The notes: generated by a model not told the origin, from the sequence alone. Positions 7,057 through 15,249 are shown, counted from the stretch's first letter. The stretch: 40,672 bases of DNA from Eubacteriaceae bacterium (GCA_028705955.1 JAQWCN010000005.1:1-40672), one strand, 5' to 3'. Program-made: numbers and translations.

Positions 7057-9023
7057 TTTTTGTCACTCTCTTTCTTATAGGTTTCAATTGACGAAACAAG
7101 TAATGTCCGGGCTTCCTGCAAATCATCCACATCGTGGAGCTGTGCTCCTGCCATGGTCAGATGACCGCCGCCACCCAGTTTTTCCAAAATCAGCTGGACA
7201 CTAATATCGCCCATAGACCGCCCGCTGATAAAGATGCCACCTTTATATTTCAATATGATAAAGGAGGCATTGATCCCTTTAATGTTAAGCAATTCATCTG
7301 CAGCCTGGGCCGCTACAAGTTTTGCATTTTCTGTGTTGTTTTCATACAGGGATATCGCGATGGTGTTATCATAAAATTCCGCATTCGTCACCGCAACGGA
7401 TTTTGCCGCGTAGGTTTCAATATCATTTTGAAGCAGGGTTTTGGCGATAACCGTATCCGCCCCTTTGCGCTTCAGATAAGAGGCGGCTTCAAAGGTCCGG
7501 ACCCCTGTTTTAACGGTAAACATTTTTGTATCCATACACATCCCGGAAAGCAGTGCGTTGGCTTCTGTGACACCAATGATTTCTTTGTTACCAAAATACT
7601 GGAGCAACTCGGTTACCAGCTCACAAGTCGAAGAGGCATAGGCTTCCAGATAGCTGAATATCGTCCCCTCGATGGATTTTCCAGAGGCCCGGTGGTGATC
7701 AATCACAACGATATTTTCGACATGATCCACCAGCTGTGGCACTTCAACATAGCTTTGACTTTGCGTGTCAACCACAATCAACAGAGTTCCTTCCGTGGTC
7801 AAAGACGCCACTTCCTTCGGTTTGATAAAGTTATTGAGATAGTTTTTGTCCCGGCTCAAATAATCCATCAGGGAACTGATGCTGGTATTAATCTCTTGTA
7901 AGATAAACCGGGATTCTTTCCCAAGACATCTGCAGGCTCCCATCAAACCCACTGCCGAACCCAAACAATCCATATCCGGCGTCTGGTGCCCCATGATGAT
8001 GACATTTTGGGCGTTTTCTATCATTTCTTTCAGCCCGTGGGCCTTGACCCGGGCTTTCACTTTGGTTCTTTTTTCTTTTGCCTCGGTTTTTCCACCGTAA
8101 TAGGCATTTTTATCATCTTCCCTAACGACACATTGGTCTCCGCCCCGGGCCAGCGCAATATCCAGGGCCGCGTGAGACAGCGCATCGGCTTCCTGAACCG
8201 TCTGGGGTTCCTCCGATACACCGATCCCCATACTCAGGGAAACCTGGATGTTTTCCTGTTCCCCCGCTTCCCGGACTTCATCCAGAATATGAAAATGGCA
8301 CCGCTCCATAATGCCCATGTTTTTCCTGGCAAAAATGATAAGATAATGGTCATTTTCATATTTAATGATAATGGCTCCGTTTCGATTGGCCCATTCTGTT
8401 AAAATGACGTCAATTCTGCCAAGCAGAATGGAGCGTTCATGGGCTGCCATTTGTTCAATAATATCATCGTAATTATCGAGAATAATGTAACAAAAAACGG
8501 TCTCACTGTGACTGTATTTTTCCGCCAGTGTTTTTTCTTTCGTTATATCCATAAAATGCAGCAGATACAACTGCTTTTGATTTTTGACAAAGCCGCTGAT
8601 CATCATGGCGTAGGTTTTATTCTCGAAGGTAATTTCTTTAATATTACCGTTAAGCATTTCTTTTTCCTTGACCCGTAGCTTTTGGAAGATATTGGTTCCC
8701 TTTCTTCCCAGCTCTTTTCCAAAAGCCAAAAAAAATGCCCGGTTCAGCATAATAGAGGTGCCGTCCCGTTCGATAACAACCATTGGAATGGGCATGTCAT
8801 ACATTTTATCCCGGTTAATCTTTGTCACCTTTCGGGTAATGGATTCCTGTTCTTCTTCCTGCCGGGTGTTGGTTTCCTTTTCCTGCCATTCCTGAATGGC
8901 GACCAGTGTCACCACGGCCACCAGCGCCAGTAACCCGATGGGCACATTGTAATAAAGAAGCAAAATACACATCATGGTCAAAATGGCCATCAGCACTATA
9001 AATTCCCGTTTAGGACCACTCAT
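7053..9023 (-). CDS. gdpP: cyclic-di-AMP phosphodiesterase GdpP (YybT family)
   Basis: Membrane-bound phosphodiesterase that hydrolyses c-di-AMP. The 656-residue protein has two N-terminal membrane helices (about 8-45), a PAS-like domain (about 75-160), a degenerate GGDEF domain (about 170-300) and a C-terminal DHH/DHHA1 module. Visible DHH motifs are MGHQTPDMDCLGSAVG (about 344), VVDTQSQ (about 418), IVVIDHHRASGK (about 442) and GGGGHLTMAGAQ near the end (DHHA1). No lost catalytic residue is evident. Its ATG overlaps the yybS stop (ATGA), and its stop overlaps the rplI start. Identification follows the conserved yybS-gdpP-rplI block and the domain order. Confidence 0.96.
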   Translation of the reverse strand: MSGPKREFIVLMAILTMMCILLLYYNVPIGLLALVAVVTLVAIQEWQEKETNTRQEEEQESITRKVTKINRDKMYDMPIPMVVIERDGTSIMLNRAFFLAFGKELGRKGTNIFQKLRVKEKEMLNGNIKEITFENKTYAMMISGFVKNQKQLYLLHFMDITKEKTLAEKYSHSETVFCYIILDNYDDIIEQMAAHERSILLGRIDVILTEWANRNGAIIIKYENDHYLIIFARKNMGIMERCHFHILDEVREAGEQENIQVSLSMGIGVSEEPQTVQEADALSHAALDIALARGGDQCVVREDDKNAYYGGKTEAKEKRTKVKARVKAHGLKEMIENAQNVIIMGHQTPDMDCLGSAVGLMGACRCLGKESRFILQEINTSISSLMDYLSRDKNYLNNFIKPKEVASLTTEGTLLIVVDTQSQSYVEVPQLVDHVENIVVIDHHRASGKSIEGTIFSYLEAYASSTCELVTELLQYFGNKEIIGVTEANALLSGMCMDTKMFTVKTGVRTFEAASYLKRKGADTVIAKTLLQNDIETYAAKSVAVTNAEFYDNTIAISLYENNTENAKLVAAQAADELLNIKGINASFIILKYKGGIFISGRSMGDISVQLILEKLGGGGHLTMAGAQLHDVDDLQEARTLLVSSIETYKKESDKN

Positions 9024-9988
9024 TTTTTTTCACCGTCTTTCATCACAATAGCTGCCCTAAGAGATGTATACCCATCCAAAATTCCAATCATTGCCAGTAT
9101 CGTCGTCGCCATCGGAATAATAAGCACCACAATCACGATTAGAATTTTCCAGCCCATCACTTCATGGTCTTTTTTTCTGTTAATCATCCAGAAAACAAAA
9201 GACAACCCCATGACCCCGTAAATTAAAGTCGTTATTTCGATCAGGGTCACCACATATATTTGGGGAACCGCCTCGATGCCTGCAAATTGTACAATCAGCA
9301 GAAACAAAGCAAGAACCAATAAAATATTCTTTAAAGAACGGGGAGCCTGCCACTGACTGACCGGTTGGAGTGGTACATTCTGACTTTTTATTTTTTTCAA
9401 AATGGTATCACACCCAATACAGATGGCCCACCCTACAAAAAAGGGTGCCATCAAAAACGCCGATGGAATCATTAATTTAAGCTCTGTCACAATTTGACCA
9501 ACGGAATTTGTCAGGGTTGTCATCTGATCTGCTGAAAAAATTCCCGTACTCTGATACGTCTGCAGCACCTGTTCGCTGATCGTTGTAAAATCCTTGGATA
9601 AGGTAGCGATAAACGAAACACCCGACAGCATTTGAAACACAATCAGGAAAGCGATAAGGGTAATAAAAATCCCCATATACGCCGTTGCCATTTTCATAAA
9701 CCCGCTTTGTTGTTTTTTATAACAATAGCCTAAGCCGCATCCCACGATGATCAGATAAAATGCAAAGGTCAGGCCCGACATCATATCGATGAAAAAAAAG
9801 AGTATCGCCGATGCGGCCAGACTCGATACAACGGTTGTCCGCATATCCTGTCGCTTTGCCAGTACCACCATTGGAACCGGTATGAAAATGTACAGAATGA
9901 TCATGAGTGGGACGTAATAGCATAAAAGGGATAAGAGCACCGTTAATGCACAGAGCAACGCACCTTCTGTGATCGCTTTTGTTTTCAT
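9020..9988 (-). CDS. yybS: YybS-family (DUF2232) multi-pass membrane protein
   Basis: A 322-residue integral membrane protein with about eight hydrophobic segments: an opening pair (ITEGALLCALTVLLSLLCYYVPLMIILYIFIPVPMVVLA), several in the middle, and a C-terminal pair ending GWKILIVIVVLIIPMATTILAMIGIL. The opening TEGALLCAL resembles YybS/DUF2232 proteins, some of which look like S-components of vitamin transporters, but the function here is unknown. ATG at 9988 has GAGGA seven bases upstream. It is the first gene of the yybS-gdpP-rplI-dnaB transcript, with a promoter just upstream that faces acyP. Family assignment rests mainly on position before gdpP plus the hydrophobic profile. Confidence 0.85.
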   Translation of the reverse strand: MKTKAITEGALLCALTVLLSLLCYYVPLMIILYIFIPVPMVVLAKRQDMRTTVVSSLAASAILFFFIDMMSGLTFAFYLIIVGCGLGYCYKKQQSGFMKMATAYMGIFITLIAFLIVFQMLSGVSFIATLSKDFTTISEQVLQTYQSTGIFSADQMTTLTNSVGQIVTELKLMIPSAFLMAPFFVGWAICIGCDTILKKIKSQNVPLQPVSQWQAPRSLKNILLVLALFLLIVQFAGIEAVPQIYVVTLIEITTLIYGVMGLSFVFWMINRKKDHEVMGWKILIVIVVLIIPMATTILAMIGILDGYTSLRAAIVMKDGEKK

Positions 9989-10007
9989 GTTAATCCTCGA
10001 TTCGTTA

Positions 10008-10035
10008 TTGACTTCAGTTTAATTTGATTTATTAT
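10008..10035 (+). promoter_or_regulatory. putative promoter of acyP
   Basis: TTGACT and TATTAT are separated by 16 bases on the plus strand, about 55 bases before the acyP start. The -10 element overlaps that of the oppositely directed yybS promoter. Moderate match only. Confidence 0.45.
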
Positions 10036-10042
10036 TATACCA
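10034..10042 (-). promoter_or_regulatory. extended -10 promoter of yybS
   Basis: TGGTATAAT on the minus strand is a consensus extended -10 element about 45 bases upstream of the yybS ATG. No good -35 hexamer is seen. It shares bases with the candidate acyP -10 box on the other strand. Confidence 0.5.
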
Positions 10043-10090
10043 TAACCATCTATTAGGTACATTGATATTTAAGGATTAGGAGGTTTGCAT

Positions 10091-10384
10091 ATGCATCACA
10101 ATGGAGGGCCTATGAATCGTTATGCCATTATCGTCGACGGTCGTGTCCAGGGCGTCGGTTTTCGTTACCGGGTTGTTGTCCTGGCCACAGATCATCACTT
10201 AACCGGCTGGGTTCGCAACTTGAACAACGGCATGGTTGAATTGGAAGTTCAGGGTGAGGAGACCGATCTTGCTGCTTTTTTATCGGGTCTGCGCAAAAAC
10301 GACCGTTTTATCCGCATTGACGATTATTCAGTAAAATCCATTCAACCCCACTCCGGGGAAACCGGATTTCACGTCCGCTATTAA
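10091..10384 (+). CDS. acyP: acylphosphatase
   Basis: Small cytoplasmic enzyme that hydrolyses acyl phosphates such as acetyl phosphate or carbamoyl phosphate. The 97-residue product contains the two family signatures: VDGRVQGVGFRYRV, with the phosphate-binding loop and catalytic Arg, and GWVRNLNNGMVELEVQG, with the catalytic Asn. The ORF track starts at a TTG (10085). I chose ATG 10091 because AGGAGG sits seven bases upstream; ATG 10112, with a closely placed GGAGGG, is the next best and would match the usual 90-residue length. It is the only plus-strand gene on the left side of the origin, inserted between rpsR and yybS, with its own weak promoter. Confidence 0.95.
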   Translation: MHHNGGPMNRYAIIVDGRVQGVGFRYRVVVLATDHHLTGWVRNLNNGMVELEVQGEETDLAAFLSGLRKNDRFIRIDDYSVKSIQPHSGETGFHVRY

Positions 10385-10407
10385 TTTTAAATCTAAACTT
10401 TTCACAG

Positions 10408-10443
10408 AAAAAAAGCAGGAACCGAAGACCCCGGTTCCTGCTT
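10408..10443 (-). terminator. intrinsic terminator of rpsF-ssb-rpsR
   Basis: A 12-bp perfect stem (AAGCAGGAACCG / CGGTTCCTGCTT) on the minus strand is followed by a run of T. It ends the rpsR transcript. On the plus strand the hairpin lacks a long T tract, so it would stop acyP transcription less well. Confidence 0.88.
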
Positions 10444-10461
10444 CAAAACAGATTGACTTAA

Positions 10462-10692
10462 TCAACCATTGTTTGACTGATACGGCAGCAGTGCAATGTT
10501 TCTGGCACGATTGACCGCTTCTGTCACCTTACGCTGGTGTTTTGCGCAGGTCCCTGTCGCACGTCTTGGTAAAATTTTCCCTCTTTCAGAGATATATTTT
10601 CTGAGTGTTGCGACATCTTTGTAATCGACATTATCTTCTTTACGTTCACAAAATTCGCATACTTTTCTTCTTCTTTTATACGGTTTTGGCAT
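10462..10692 (-). CDS. rpsR: 30S ribosomal protein S18
   Basis: Small-subunit protein that pairs with S6 on the platform of the 30S subunit. The 76-residue sequence shows the hallmark core [49 protein letters not shown]. Two N-terminal cysteines (CEFC) plus a third in GTCAKHQ suggest the zinc-binding-type S18. The ATG at 10692 is preceded by AGGAGG. It is the last gene of the conserved rpsF-ssb-rpsR operon and lies 12 bases after ssb. Confidence 0.98.
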   Translation of the reverse strand: MPKPYKRRRKVCEFCERKEDNVDYKDVATLRKYISERGKILPRRATGTCAKHQRKVTEAVNRARNIALLPYQSNNG

Positions 10693-10704
10693 TTTTCCCT
10701 CCTG

Positions 10705-11157
10705 TTAGAATGGCACGTCGTCATCGTCTGCCATCAGATGGAATTCATCATCCATTTGATCCAGAGGCATATTATTGCCCTGGGCCTGGGACTGATCTTG
10801 ATTTTGTGTACCCGCGTATCCGCCTCCATTATTGCTGCCGCTGTTGCGACCGCCAATAAAGTCGAATTCCTCCAGTACCACTTCGGTTACGTACCGCTTG
10901 GTTCCATCTTTTGCAACATAAGAACGGGATTGAAGACGCCCATTAATGGCAATCTCTCTCCCTTTTCCTAAATACTGATTAATAATTTCTGCCTGTCGCC
11001 CCCACGCAACCACGTTAAAGAAGTCAGCCGTCGGCTGTCCTTCCTGTTTATAGCGGCGGTCAACCGCTATTGAAAATGATGAAACTGATTTTCCGGTGGT
11101 GGTTGTTCTTAATTCGGGGTCTCTGGCTAATCTTCCGACTAATACTACCTTATTCAT
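10705..11157 (-). CDS. ssb: single-stranded DNA-binding protein
   Basis: Tetrameric protein that coats single-stranded DNA at forks and repair sites. The 150-residue protein has an OB fold (MNKVVLVGRLARDPELRTTTTGKSVSSFSIAVDR...FFNVVAWGRQAE...KGREIAINGRLQSRSYVAKDGTKRYVTEVV, about 1-103). A Gly/Asn/Gln-rich flexible linker follows, then the acidic tip MADDDDVPF that recruits partner proteins. Length and tip are standard for the essential SsbA type. It sits between rpsF and rpsR, the canonical arrangement that ties SSB supply to ribosomal protein synthesis. Confidence 0.98.
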   Translation of the reverse strand: MNKVVLVGRLARDPELRTTTTGKSVSSFSIAVDRRYKQEGQPTADFFNVVAWGRQAEIINQYLGKGREIAINGRLQSRSYVAKDGTKRYVTEVVLEEFDFIGGRNSGSNNGGGYAGTQNQDQSQAQGNNMPLDQMDDEFHLMADDDDVPF

Positions 11158-11164
11158 CGTTCAC

Positions 11165-11452
11165 CTACTTTTCCCGTGAAACAATGATATCACGAATAAA
11201 ACTATCTGTAATGCGGTATAAATGGTTCAAACTGTCCAGAACAGTGTTTTCTGCCTTAAAATGAATCAGCACATAATAACCATCTGTGTACTTATTATCG
11301 ATTTCGTAGGCTAACTTGCGTTTTCCCCATTCATCGACACTTTCCACTTCACCCGCTTTTTCGATAACAGCTTTTACTTTCGCAATTTCTGCATCAATGG
11401 CTTCTTTTTCCATTTCGGGTACCAAAACAAATACTGTTTCGTATGCCTTCAT
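11165..11452 (-). CDS. rpsF: 30S ribosomal protein S6
   Basis: Small-subunit protein that forms a heterodimer with S18. The track starts at a GTG (11461) that lies inside the Shine-Dalgarno sequence (AAGGAGGTG). ATG at 11452, eight bases after GGAGG, gives the normal start MKAYETVFVLVPEM and a 95-residue protein. Family signatures are WGKRKLAYEIDNKYTDGYYVLIHFKAE and the final LNHLYRITDSFIRDIIV. First gene of rpsF-ssb-rpsR, with its own promoter and a leader hairpin. Confidence 0.97.
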   Translation of the reverse strand: MKAYETVFVLVPEMEKEAIDAEIAKVKAVIEKAGEVESVDEWGKRKLAYEIDNKYTDGYYVLIHFKAENTVLDSLNHLYRITDSFIRDIIVSREK

Positions 11453-11472
11453 GATCTTCACCTCCTTATGGA

Positions 11473-11499
11473 CTTTGGCACAGTCTTTCTCTGTGCAAG
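11473..11499 (-). promoter_or_regulatory. leader hairpin upstream of rpsF
   Basis: On the minus strand CTTGCACAG pairs with CTGTGC(CA)AAG around the loop AGAAAGA, between the promoter and the rpsF Shine-Dalgarno. It has no T tract, so it is not a terminator. By position it could be a feedback site for the S6:S18 complex, as described in other bacteria, but I do not see the CCG bulge of that motif. Confidence 0.35.
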
Positions 11500-11512
11500 G
11501 ATACAGTTTTGT

Positions 11513-11541
11513 ATTGTATCATATCTCTTTCTTTTTATCAA
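11513..11541 (-). promoter_or_regulatory. promoter of rpsF-ssb-rpsR
   Basis: TTGATA and TACAAT are separated by 17 bases on the minus strand, with a TG two bases before the -10 (extended -10). The start site would be about 55 bases before the rpsF ATG. Confidence 0.7.
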
Positions 11542-11568
11542 TAATCTCTTTCTTTTTTTAGCCGATTT

Positions 11569-11766
11569 TTATTGATCTGCTTTTACAAGTACTTTTTTTA
11601 ACATTTTAACAAATTTTGCTCTTGGCAGCATAACAATGTGTTCGCATCCCAGACATTTTAGTTTTACATCTGTTCCCATGCGGATGATCTGCCACTGGTT
11701 TTCACCACAGGGATGCTGCTTTCTCATCTCCACAATATCCCCAAGGCCATATTCTTTTTTTTCCAT
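11569..11766 (-). CDS. DUF951 family small protein
   Basis: A 65-residue protein of the DUF951 family, recognised from GDIVEMRKQHPCGENQWQIIRMGTDVKLKCLGCEHIVMLPRAKFVKMLKKVL. Three cysteines (HPCG and KCLGC) are conserved in the family and could bind metal, but the function is unknown. Its ATG overlaps the stop of the mscS-like gene by one base (TAATG). In many Firmicutes DUF951 genes sit next to a small MscS channel and near rpsF or ychF, which matches here. It is the last gene before the rpsF promoter. Confidence 0.9.
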   Translation of the reverse strand: MEKKEYGLGDIVEMRKQHPCGENQWQIIRMGTDVKLKCLGCEHIVMLPRAKFVKMLKKVLVKADQ

Positions 11767-12659
11767 TATGAGGGATCCTTTCTATTCTTGCGGTCATCCT
11801 GTTCCAAAATAATCTCTGTTTTATTGTAAGGAATTTCTATTTTATGTTTATCCAGCGCTTCTTTTATTCTTTTTCGCATCAGAATTTCGGCATCCAGTTT
11901 ATGAATGGGATCCGTATCCGATACCACCCGGATATTCATAGCTGAATCATCAAATCGTGTTACGCCAAGCACCATGGGCGGATTGAGGTATAATTCCCGG
12001 TTGGTATTATACAGCCCATCACATACCTGTTTGAGCAAACTTTCCACTTTTTCTATGTTCTCTTCATAGGCAATGCCAATATCCACACCTGCAGAAATAT
12101 GGCCCCTGGAATGATTGATCAAACGATCTATTTTTCCATTATGAATGATGAAACGACTACCGTCCAGTTTTCGGATTGATGTGGCCCGGATTCCGATATC
12201 CTCCACCACTCCATATTGATTGCCGTCCAGTGTGACATAATCTCCGATGAGGTATTGGCTTTCGTAAATAATGACAAAACCACTGATCATATCCTCCACC
12301 ATCCCTTTTGCTCCCAGGCCTATGGCCACGGTTCCGACTCCAGCCACCGTCACCAGGGCACTGACATTGACAAAAAAGGAGAGAATGACCAGTATTCCCG
12401 CAATATAAATTCCCGTTTTAAAGACGGTTTTAAAGGCCTTCCTAAATGTCGTGTTCCGTTTGTAATCCCGTTCGGTTTCAACAATGGAAGACTTTTCCCT
12501 TATCTTAAAGATGTTATTGGTAATGACATTGACCATTTTCACACAAATAAACATGACAATGAGTGTAACGGCAATAGAGATGATTTTTTCAGTCATGTTG
12601 ATTTTATCAATGTTTCCAATCAGATAATGCCAAAAATCCCCAAAATTATTAAATTCCAC
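11766..12659 (-). CDS. small-conductance mechanosensitive channel (MscS family)
   Basis: Membrane channel that opens under membrane tension to release solutes on hypo-osmotic shock. The 297-residue protein has an N-terminal helix (about 22-45), a second and third hydrophobic region (IYIAGILVILSFFVNVSALVTVAGVGTVAIGLGAKGMVEDMISGFVIIYE), and then the beta domain (YLIGDYVTLDGNQYGVVEDIGIRATSIRKLDGSRFIIHNGKI), the classic MscS pore helix and its exit. A C-terminal alpha/beta domain and a charged tail (EQDDRKNRKDPS) follow. It lies 13 bases after the cvpA-like gene. Confidence 0.94.
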   Translation of the reverse strand: MEFNNFGDFWHYLIGNIDKINMTEKIISIAVTLIVMFICVKMVNVITNNIFKIREKSSIVETERDYKRNTTFRKAFKTVFKTGIYIAGILVILSFFVNVSALVTVAGVGTVAIGLGAKGMVEDMISGFVIIYESQYLIGDYVTLDGNQYGVVEDIGIRATSIRKLDGSRFIIHNGKIDRLINHSRGHISAGVDIGIAYEENIEKVESLLKQVCDGLYNTNRELYLNPPMVLGVTRFDDSAMNIRVVSDTDPIHKLDAEILMRKRIKEALDKHKIEIPYNKTEIILEQDDRKNRKDPS

Positions 12660-12672
12660 GTTGCCTCCTTTA

Positions 12673-13332
12673 TTACAGAATGCTTAAGATAACACTGGAA
12701 ATGACACCGGAAGACAGACTGTTGACCCAGGTTGTGTTTCCAATCAGGACACAAATAAAATAAAGGATCCAGACGACAGCAAAGTCCAGTACAATCCCCT
12801 TAACTGCACCGATCAGGGTTCCCACCAGGCGGTTGACAGAACCGAAAACAGGGACCTTATTAATTTTCTCGGTCGCGTGTTTCACAACTTTAATGATTAC
12901 CGTAAATACAATAAACATCAGCAAGAAAAGCAGTGCTTCTACGATTTTCTTTACAACAGGCATCAGTAAAGACTCGACCTGTCCGGCAAGACTGCCGCTC
13001 ATCAATGTTGAAACATCCATTCCCGTCGCTCCAATTTGTGTCAGAAAACTATTGACGGAAATTAACTGGGTTGAACCCAGTGACAGCCACTGAACCATAC
13101 TGGGATGCGCAATCACCCACTTGAGCACACTTTGTGTTAGAACCGTGTTGATGCTGGTATTCCCCATAAGCCATTCATAAATGAGCGGCGTCAAAACCCA
13201 TGCAAGTATAAAAGAAGCAATAAGCCCTACCAAACCAATGATAGTGCCTATTGCCCCCTTTTTAAACCCTGCTATTGCTGTGATCACAATCACAGCAAAG
13301 CAGATGATATCTATTCCATGAATTGTCATCAT
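12673..13332 (-). CDS. CvpA-family membrane protein
   Basis: A 219-residue integral membrane protein. The N-terminal region (IDIICFAVIVITAIAGFKKGAIGTIIGLVGLIASFILAWVLTPLIYEWL) and the later VNRLVGTLIGAVKGIVLDFAVVWILYFIC match the colicin-V-production (CvpA) family, which has four helices and a G-rich turn. The region between about 80 and 130 is longer than in Escherichia coli CvpA and is not strongly hydrophobic, as is common in clostridial members. Its molecular role is not known; CvpA homologues affect envelope stress tolerance. Its start overlaps the end of the upstream membrane-protein gene by four bases (ATGA). Confidence 0.85.
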   Translation of the reverse strand: MMTIHGIDIICFAVIVITAIAGFKKGAIGTIIGLVGLIASFILAWVLTPLIYEWLMGNTSINTVLTQSVLKWVIAHPSMVQWLSLGSTQLISVNSFLTQIGATGMDVSTLMSGSLAGQVESLLMPVVKKIVEALLFLLMFIVFTVIIKVVKHATEKINKVPVFGSVNRLVGTLIGAVKGIVLDFAVVWILYFICVLIGNTTWVNSLSSGVISSVILSIL

Positions 13333-14363
13333 ACTGACCCTTGGTCCTTATGGTTCGACCCTTTATTATCTTCTCTCTTCCGCGTTTCTCCAGGGACAAC
13401 CCAGGCTGGTCCGTTTTGACGTTTGTCATTTACCTGGTTTTCCGGCTGTTTACGTCTGGTTCCTGATGGTGCCGTCCGGGTTGGGGTTCTCCGGCTATTT
13501 TGAGCCGGTCTTTCTTTTTGTTCCCTGGCTTTTCTCTTTTCCAGTTCTTTTTGTGCCGCTGTTTGTTTTTCTTTTTTCATTGCTTCTTCAATCATTTCAT
13601 CTGTAATGGGAGAAAATGCTTCGGTTTGAATAATCGGGTTTGAAGTCACATCATTCAGGGGATCTCTTTTATCAATTTTTGGTTTGTTGTCCGGACGAAT
13701 GCTGCGTTTTCTCGCTGCCTGACGGACCATTCGGGACGCTGCTGTATTATTGTTCTGCATGCGCTTGTTAGCCTTAATAGCCATTTCTTTCTGTTCCGCC
13801 ATAAATTTTTCTTCCTGGGCCCGGCGTTTTCTAAGCCTTGCCTGGGTTTCACGGCGACTTTTATTCCCAAGGGCATACCCCGCCAGCTGTAAACCCACAA
13901 TATAAACCATGCAGATGATGAAAAACGCCGCAATCGGGATCATACTGCCAAAGATATGATATAAGAATCCGTAGGGCAGGTAAACAAACAGGGTTGGCGC
14001 CACAGCAAAGGTCAAGGCGTTCCAGGTTGTGGAGAATTGTGTCCCTGTTCCTATATACATAACAACAATTGAGATAATGGTTAAAACGGCGATGGGAATC
14101 ATATCCACGATTAAATACAAGCTGTATTCCCGGTTATCTTCCTGACTGGTATCCCTAAATGAATAATAATTAAAGCCGACCCAGAACAATGTAATGATCA
14201 CAAATTCAACGATGCCATAAAATACATTGTATTGACCATTATTGCCAAATAATCCTAAAGTTCCTTTTAAAATTAATATAATAACAATATTTAAAAAGTT
14301 ACTGATGAGTGCCGTTGTAAAAGCGTTTAGTTTTCTTTTGATTCGAAAATTTTCCTGTTTCAT
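13329..14363 (-). CDS. unrecognised membrane protein with long basic tail, encoded after parB
   Basis: I do not recognise this family. ATG at 14363 is chosen over 14375 because GGGAGG (the parB stop region) lies just upstream; the protein is 344 residues. About five hydrophobic segments fill the first half (for example ALISNFLNIVIILILKGTLGLF, FVIITLFWVGF, MIPIAVLTIISIVVMYIG, IPIAAFFIICMVYIVGLQLAGYALG). The second half is hydrophilic and highly charged: a coiled-coil-like Arg/Lys/Glu/Gln stretch (RRETQARLRKRRAQEEKFMAEQKEMA), a short possible motif IIQTEAFSPITDEMIEEAMKKE, then a disordered Arg/Pro/Thr-rich end. It begins one base after parB and overlaps the cvpA-like gene, so it is co-transcribed with the segregation genes. 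A membrane link to the ParB system is only a guess. Confidence 0.85.
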   Translation of the reverse strand: MKQENFRIKRKLNAFTTALISNFLNIVIILILKGTLGLFGNNGQYNVFYGIVEFVIITLFWVGFNYYSFRDTSQEDNREYSLYLIVDMIPIAVLTIISIVVMYIGTGTQFSTTWNALTFAVAPTLFVYLPYGFLYHIFGSMIPIAAFFIICMVYIVGLQLAGYALGNKSRRETQARLRKRRAQEEKFMAEQKEMAIKANKRMQNNNTAASRMVRQAARKRSIRPDNKPKIDKRDPLNDVTSNPIIQTEAFSPITDEMIEEAMKKEKQTAAQKELEKRKAREQKERPAQNSRRTPTRTAPSGTRRKQPENQVNDKRQNGPAWVVPGETRKREDNKGSNHKDQGSV

Positions 14364-14364
14364 A

Positions 14365-15249
14365 TTACCTCCCATTGATCTTTAACAATTCCAGCAGCCG
14401 GTTCAAATCATCCATGGAATAATAATCCAATTGAATGCTTCCTTTTTGCCCTTTTTCCCGGATATGAACTTTTGTGTGAAATTGGTCTTTTAATTTTTCT
14501 TCAACATCCATGAGATATGGATCCCTTTTTTTCTTTATCTTTTCGGGAATCTCTTTCTTTTTTTCCCGCACTTTTTTTTCTGTTTCCCTGACACTCAGAT
14601 GATGATCGATAATTTCTCCGGCCATCTCTTCCATCTCATCCGGTGTTTCCAATGCCAGCAGTGCTCTGGCATGCCCGGAACTTATTTTATCATTCAATAC
14701 ATCCTGGCGCACTTTATGCGGCAAACGCAGCAAACGCATGGTATTGGTAACCGCTGTCCTGCTTTTCCCAATTCGCAAACCAATTTCACCCTGGGTGAGA
14801 TTGTAATTATCCATGAGTTTTTGATACGCCATGGCTTCTTCAATAGCGTTGAGGTTTTCCCGCTGAACATTTTCAATCAGTGCAATTTCCATAACATCTT
14901 TGGGAGGTAAATCCCGGACAATAACGGGAACGGTTTTTATCCCGGCAATGTTTGCCGCACGCCATCTTCTTTCACCGGCTATAATCGTATAACCCTTTCC
15001 CTCCTGTCTTACGACAAGCGGTTGGAGAATGCCGTGTTCTTCAATGGAAACAGCCATTTCTTCAAGAGCTTTTTTTTGAAAGTTTTTTCTTGGTTGTTCT
15101 GTATTAGGTCTTATCTTATTGATTTCCAGTTCAAAGACAATGGATTCTGAACCGGATTTTTTTCCGGCAAACTCACCATCGTCATCAAATTGAATATCCT
15201 CCGATATTAATGCTTTCAATCCCTTACCTAGTTTTTTTGTTTTTGCCAT
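14365..15249 (-). CDS. parB: chromosome-partitioning protein ParB (Spo0J)
   Basis: CTP-dependent DNA clamp that loads at parS and organises the origin. The 294-residue protein has the N-terminal LGKGLKALI peptide that stimulates ParA ATPase, and the ParB/Srx CTPase domain with IRPNTEQPRKNF and the GERRWRAA motif (about 46-120). An ENVQRENLNAIEEAMAYQ segment and the helix-turn-helix (LTQGEIGLRIGKSRTAVTNTMRLLRLP, about 150-175) follow, then the C-terminal dimerisation region (IQLDYYSMDDLNRLLELL). The first 26 bases overlap the end of parA. Two parS-type sites are present in the window. Confidence 0.97.
   Translation of the reverse strand: MAKTKKLGKGLKALISEDIQFDDDGEFAGKKSGSESIVFELEINKIRPNTEQPRKNFQKKALEEMAVSIEEHGILQPLVVRQEGKGYTIIAGERRWRAANIAGIKTVPVIVRDLPPKDVMEIALIENVQRENLNAIEEAMAYQKLMDNYNLTQGEIGLRIGKSRTAVTNTMRLLRLPHKVRQDVLNDKISSGHARALLALETPDEMEEMAGEIIDHHLSVRETEKKVREKKKEIPEKIKKKRDPYLMDVEEKLKDQFHTKVHIREKGQKGSIQLDYYSMDDLNRLLELLKINGR

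Noticed and set aside
7134-7901. 255-codon plus-strand ORF opposite gdpP
   Set aside because: Shadow of the gdpP DHH region; composition unlike a real protein and no ribosome-binding site.
11165-11180. parS/Noc-like half match TTTCACGGGAAA at the rpsF stop
   Set aside because: Only about 13 of 16 parS bases match and it lies in the coding end of rpsF; too weak to call.
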